64,000 nucleotides of DNA from Xanthoparmelia taractica (lineage: Eukaryota; Ascomycota; Lecanoromycetes; Lecanorales; Parmeliaceae). The stretch is from NCBI GenBank assembly GCA_033085395.1, contig JANQBS010000032.1:62001-126000 (forward strand). The letters run 5' to 3'. Made by a program: the position numbers and the translations under genes. Below the pieces are notes generated by a model. It made no database searches, was not told the DNA's origin, and was given only the letters and a program-made list of their open reading frames with translations. Positions 59,305-64,000 of this stretch are shown one piece after another. Within the stretch, counting starts at the first letter, position 1. Each line of letters starts with the position of its first letter.

Positions 59305-61044
59305 CTATAGCATATTGATGCCAACCCCGAATTGCAGTCCCTTTCTGCCGTCTTCGCCTTTCCTAAGCACGAGAGGTAACGAAAAATTGAGCTCGAACCG
59401 CGCAACGGGATGTGCATATACCAATCCAAATCCCGCAGCCATGCTAGGTAAGCCATTGCCCAGCTCGCCGATAGTTGACGACAACGTCTGCCTCACTTTC
59501 TCGCCGTCTGTACCCCCAATCTCGGGTTTCTTTAATGCAAGTAACCGTCCACCATTGGCGAAAATTTGGAACCGGAATGGTTTGTCTTTACCCACGCGCG
59601 GTATTGGGAAGAGCAGATTCGCGCTCCCTGCGGCATAAACATCACCACCAAGTGCATCACTGCCGTCTCGGGGACCCAGGCCAGACAGTCGAAAGCCTCG
59701 GACGTCTGTTGGCCCTCCTAGCTGAAATCGATCGTTGATGCGAGATGGCTTTGACTCAGACTCGATACCCAAAGGTAATGGGTAAAGGAGTCCAGCTCGT
59801 AAGCCGGTAGTCAGCGACACCCCACTCACACCCTGAATCCCGGGTATGGGGACAGGTATAGCACCTTGCGCTTCAGCCTCTGCCTTTGCAAAGGCAACAT
59901 CACCTTGTAGTGGCCCCCATCCCGCCAGCTCCAGCGTTGATTTATTAAGATATCCTCTTGTGGGAAGCTGTGGATTGTCTCGTCGATCCTTCACCCATGT
60001 GTGCATCAAACTACTCTTGACGCTATCTCCTGCATCACCTCTGACAGTAGGCGATGCATTGCTGGCTAGACCTGTAATTTGTCTCCAGACCCCATTGTAG
60101 CCCAACTCATGCCTTCCTCCCCCCAGACTCATCCATCTTAGCTTCGTCCAACCACCTTTCAGCACTTCTTCGTGGCTTGACCATGGCTTTTGAGTCGAGC
60201 TAGCCAATCCGCCAAGTTCCCATCGGAGGTCCGGGTTGCTCAGTATTGGGGTTTCGAAGCTGGCTTGGTACGCTGATCGCGTCCGTGTTCCGAACGAGGC
60301 GTTCAGATTCAGGCTTTCTGCGCCACCAAAGATGTTACGTGCAAGGCCCTCAATGTAGGCAGATCCTTCCGCATTCCCAACATCGGTGCCAGTTTTGAAT
60401 TTGAATCGTGATTTCTCTATGACGGAGAGGTATATGTCGATGTCTGTAGGTGTCGTCGAGGGGTCGCTTTGAGAAGGTCGATCTATGAAGAGGGATATAG
60501 GTTGGTGAAAAATATCTTACGGAAACGTCAGTTATGAACCCAATCGAAACTAGTAGAGGGTACCGAGTTTATGAAGCTTGTCCGCCCCAATTGAGACTTC
60601 TCGGATAGCTTCAGCTAGGGTGAACGGGCGGTCTTGATTTGCAATGATAATTGGATTGAAGATACGATTCAGGAAACTTTTCCGTGTATTCGTTGCATTG
60701 AGAACGCGTATCGAAGATATGGTAGTAGGTAATGTAGAGTTGTCTTGAATCTGGGTGACAACTTTAGCACTGGACCCACCAATATGCCGAGAGCTCTTTT
60801 GAAAAGTTGGTCCAAATAACAGAGAAGCTATACCAGCTCCTCTAGCCGCCGCCGAGCCTTCTCGAACTGTGCTAACTCCCTCTCATTTGCAAGTCTCGTC
60901 TTCTCCTCCTGCAGCTTTGGATCCACTCCTTTCTTAAGTCTATCAAAGATCTGAAATGGGAAGTAAGTCAGTATGATTGGGTTTGCTAGCTTCAAGCATG
61001 CCGGTAGCACTCACATCATCTCCAGAGTTCAATGGGTCTGCCAT
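59305..61044 (-). CDS. SAM50: SAM50/TOB55 mitochondrial outer-membrane assembly protein
   Basis: Central Omp85-family barrel of the SAM complex, which inserts beta-barrel proteins into the mitochondrial outer membrane. Exons 61015-61044 (MADPLNSGDD), 60834-60950, 60564-60795 and 59305-60515 join in phase to 529 residues (yeast 484). Seen: an N-terminal charged helix (EEKTRLANERELAQFEKARRRLEEL), one POTRA-like region (LPTTISSIRVLNATNTRKSFL; RPFTLAEAIREVSIGADKL; IFHQPISLFID), and the 16-strand barrel with the signature GGPTDVRGFRLSGLGPRD (the IRGF-type loop 6 motif as VRGF) and the terminal strand KGLQFGVGINML. The intron between exons 2 and 3 is only 38 nt. The start is a short but conserved first exon. 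Confidence 0.95.
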
Positions 61045-61307
61045 TGGGGCACAAGGAGTCAATTTAGCTCTCCAGAACGTGATGCTCATGGAGCTCTCCG
61101 CGTCGCGCTAGAACTAGCATCGGCACTTGTAAACGCCGAGATTCATTCATTCAGCCTTATCATCATCGAAGTGCTATCCTTCTGCTTCACTACATGTATT
61201 TTCTACAAAACTCTAGCAATCTAATCATTATCATTATCACTGCATACAGTACCTGATATCTAAGACAAGTCGAAATTCTCCTCATTGCGCGACCCAACTT
61301 CCCAGCA
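61045..61307. promoter_or_regulatory. Shared bidirectional promoter region, SAM50 / UBC6
   Basis: 263 bp separate the start codons of two divergent genes. No strong TATA box. Confidence 0.6.
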
Positions 61308-62203
61308 ATGGCAACCCGAGCAGCCAACAAGCGGGTTCGCACCCCCTTCGCCAACTCTCTTGGAGCTCGATACTAACTTAGCTGCAGCTCACACGCGAAT
61401 ATGCCACCATCCAAGCCAACCCTCCGCCATACATAGTTGCCCACCCTTCAGAAAACAATATTCTCGAATGGCACTACATCCTTACCGGCCCCCCAAGCAC
61501 ACCGTACGTGAACGGCCAATACTGGGGCACGCTCCTCTTCCCACCCACCTATCCCTTTGCTCCACCCTCGATCCGCATGCACACACCCTCCGGCCGCTTC
61601 CAACCTTCAACCCGCCTCTGCCTTTCGATTTCCGATTTCCACCCCAAGTCTTTCAATCCCGCCTGGGAAGTCTCGACGATACTTATAGGCTTGTTGTCTT
61701 TCATGACAAGCGATGAGATGACGACGGGTAGTCTGGGGGCATGTGATGCGGAGAGGAAATGGCTTGCTGCGAGGAGTAGGTGGTGGAACAGCACTGGTGG
61801 GGGGAGTGTGAAAACACCTGTTAAGGGCAACACTGCAACAGTCAAAGGCGTGGGTGCAGTCAAAGCGGGAGATGGGGGTGTCAAGTTTAGAGCCGAGTGG
61901 CCCGAACTGGATGAGGAGAACTGGAACTGGATGAAGGAGCATAGAATTGATGCTACGACGGGCAAGATATTGGCTAGTCCTGAGATCGAGAACGGCACTA
62001 CAGGTGCAGCGTGCTCGCCTGAAGTGGCGGCATTGAAGAGAGGGCCCGGTGGTACGACTGGGCTGGGAGATGCAGGAAGGGCAGCTAGAGAGGCAGGTCA
62101 AAGCTGGGTCAGGAGGAACAAGGTCCTGGTGGTAGGAATGGTGGTGATTGGATACGCACTGATAGTGAAACTAATGGGTGAAGGAGGGGCCCAGAGTGCA
62201 TGA
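61308..62203 (+). CDS. UBC6: Ubiquitin-conjugating enzyme E2 Ubc6 (UBE2J type), tail-anchored
   Basis: E2 of ER-associated degradation, anchored in the ER membrane with its UBC domain in the cytosol. Exons 61308-61334 and 61388-62203 join in phase (GTTCGC...GCTGCAG) to 280 residues. The UBC domain covers residues 1-150; the catalytic Cys87 sits in STRLCLSISDFHPKSFNPAW, the position known from yeast Ubc6. The family's TGPPSTPYVNGQYWG and FPPTYPFAPPSIRM are present, and the usual HPN motif is absent, as in this family. A Gly/Lys-rich linker leads to a WPELDEENWNWMKEH stretch and the C-terminal hydrophobic tail anchor VLVVGMVVIGYALIVKLMG. Confidence 0.96.
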
Positions 62204-62937
62204 GCAGGAAATGGGTTTCTTCTGGCGCGCAGCGAGGAGTCCGGAATAGAGGGAGAATGCTTATGGCATCAGGAACGTTGATTCAACAGCCGTAGCATGT
62301 AAAACACAGTGTGCGGGTTTTAATTGAACAGAATCCGAAGGTAATCAGCACTCTCTCCAGAACCGTCGGTCAAAGTATATTATCCCACTTCTCTGAACCC
62401 ACGAATGTAGCCCAAGAGTATAGCAAAATGGACATCCCTGTTCTCCAAATTCCTCTAAATTCGTGAGATGTATGCACCCTTTGGATGTTATCTACAGAGT
62501 TGCAAAACTGCCTGATAAAATTGCGGCACAGGAAGTGCTCAATGTACTTCCAATATGCGTTTTGGGGACCGGCCTTATGACTGATAACGAGCAGTATCAT
62601 AGACGCGTGCTTCGATCCTATGTTGCTCCGATTGGGTATGCTAACGAGCGTATTTAGGCGATGTTCCACGCAAGTTGCAACTGCGTTTCGTCTTGTTAGT
62701 TCCTTCCCACTTTCCAACCATTACTTTTATTCAATTCAATGAGTCAGTGTAGCGCTTCCCCCAAAGCAAGAATACTCTCTAAAGTGCGAGAGATGATCTT
62801 CAAAATAGTTTCGCCCAATTACAGACCAGTTACTTTGGACCTCGACAACCTTGATATCAATACAGTCGAGCTGCTTTTGCCAAATCAAATGCGTGCTACC
62901 TCCTCCCCATCCATTACGTCCTCGGGCTCGGCTAAGG
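62204..62937. other. Intergenic region, nothing recognised
   Basis: About 0.73 kb between two convergent gene ends. No supported coding region; both terminators should lie here. Confidence 0.5.
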
Positions 62938-64000
62938 TCACCGCAGCCAGTTCAACGCTTTAAGAACCGATTTCCATTTTCCAGACGTTATTGTTGAACG
63001 ACGGCGGATGTTCGGTTCGTCAGGAACCTCGATAGGATACCACAGATTCTCGAAGGAGCTATACGATCTGATCCTCGTCTTGTAAATGTACTTGTATGCT
63101 AAATATACGCCGAAGAACAATACCGGCTTGTCATGGAGTCAGCAAGAATTGATGGTGATTTGGATGCGAGGTTGTCTAGCTTACACCCAAATAGGCGGTG
63201 GCCAAGTCAACAATCGAATCCTCCTTCCGGACTCCTTTCGTTTTGGCGCAGAGGTCGTATATTGCAGCCCAGCCTAGCACATCGCGCAGTCAGCATTCCC
63301 AACTTACAGATCATCATCCGAGTAACAAGAACTTCTTGGAGAGTAAAGATACGTGGTGGGTGAGTGATCCATTCCTTCAACATGAATCGCAACTCCGAAA
63401 GTATCTTTAAAGAAGCAGACATGGACCCGAAGAGTGCCTCACTATGCAAGGCTTGGAGTCAGCATTGCTTCCTTAAGCCTTGAAACCTAATAGCTAAATA
63501 CGTCTCAGGAGTAAAAGAGCCCTTTGCTCCCGTATCTTGTGGCTTAGGCTTCGGCCAAAAAGGGAAAAGTCACTCTAGAATATACGAACCCGGTAGATAA
63601 CATGATGATCGTGCATAACACCAACCCCAATATTGCCCACATAGGCTGCCAGTGTGCTCTATAGTGCCTGTCTTTATAGTACGGTTTGTTGCGATTGATG
63701 GTGCTTGGGAAGACCTTCATCCTATGACTTGTTAACGATGTTCGATAAGAACGATGGAGATACAATCACCCCTGTTTAAACCGAAGGAAAGCCAGGCACT
63801 CGCTCGCATAGATGCACAGAAGGGGGCCGGTATAAAGGCGTCCAAGGACAAAAATGGGCTATCCGATTCAATGGATGTTAGCCAACATTTTGCGAACCAA
63901 TACTGCCTTGGGTTCGAACCTCCTGTACAGACGTCTTGGCCGCTCCAAGTACAAGGAATGCCAAAGTCCCAGGGACAAAACTAATTGCAATTGCTGCGAG
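62938..64000 (-). CDS. Amino-acid permease, 3' part (5' end beyond the window)
   Basis: Minus-strand exons of a 12-TM amino-acid permease of the APC superfamily, entering from the right edge: 63920-64000 (SFVPGTLAFLVLGAAKTSVQE), about 63770-63830 (CIYASECLAFLRFKQG), 63586-63721 (YKDRHYRAHWQPMWAILGLVLCTIIMLSTGF), about 63190-63277 (WAAIYDLCAKTKGVRKEDSIVDLATAYLG) and 62938-63129 (PVLFFGVYLAYKYIYKTRIRSYSSFE to the stop). Several joins are in phase with good splice sites, but the link between TGF (63586) and WAAIYD (63277) could not be made cleanly and the expected hydrophobic span there is not obvious. The gene may be damaged at that point or spliced in a way I missed. The substrate cannot be told. 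Confidence 0.65.

Noticed and set aside
63908..63924. GGTTCGAACC palindrome resembling a T-loop
   Set aside because: It sits at an exon-intron boundary of the permease gene and has no tRNA context.

Overview
The window looks like nuclear DNA of a filamentous ascomycete (Pezizomycotina). Genes are split by short introns (about 38-65 nt) with GTRNGY donors and CTRAC-like branch sites. HET-domain and NACHT-type NLR genes are present, there is an Ayg1-type melanin hydrolase, and the transposons carry C-to-T/G-to-A decay typical of repeat-induced point mutation (RIP). I do not assign a genus; Leotiomycetes or Dothideomycetes would both fit. All exon structures were worked out by hand from splice signals and reading-frame phase.

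Left part (0-10 kb): a decayed allorecognition/immunity-type block. A minus-strand NLR (SesB-like alpha/beta-hydrolase, NACHT, ankyrin-like repeats; about 0.24-4.2 kb) lies head to head with a plus-strand HET-domain gene (5.3-7.8 kb). Both reading frames are damaged. At 10.06-15.49 kb lies a complete but dead Ty1/copia element with 209-bp LTRs, a GATTG target duplication, a half-tRNA primer site and a very AT-rich, stop-filled interior.

Centre (16-34 kb): an orphan membrane protein with a large ectodomain (16.0-18.6 kb), a repeat zone with a 31-bp-arm hairpin and a GAA-rich minisatellite (19.9-20.25 kb), a small 'LLRLP' (2EXR/F-box-like) gene (20.8-21.7 kb), then a divergent pair of conserved RNA-processing genes: the spliceosomal helicase Aquarius (minus, 21.96-26.50 kb) and THO subunit Hpr1/THOC1 (plus, 26.80-29.03 kb). 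After a 3-kb gap comes a homeobox regulator of the conidiation type (32.09-34.01 kb).

34-48 kb is gene-poor. It holds a Ty3/gypsy remnant whose chromodomain is split by a piggyBac-like element (39.05-41.10 kb), plus weak relics of a zinc-cluster gene and a membrane protein.

Right part (48-64 kb): a pigment-type neighbourhood with an Abr2/yA-like laccase (48.35-50.47 kb), a small secreted SnoaL/NTF2-like protein (51.53-52.24 kb) and an Ayg1-like hydrolase (53.66-55.18 kb). It is followed by a GNAT-like/CCCH zinc-finger protein (56.5-58.3 kb), a divergent housekeeping pair (SAM50 of the mitochondrial outer membrane and the tail-anchored E2 UBC6), and the 3' part of an amino-acid permease that runs off the window. 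No rRNA, convincing tRNA or CRISPR array was found.
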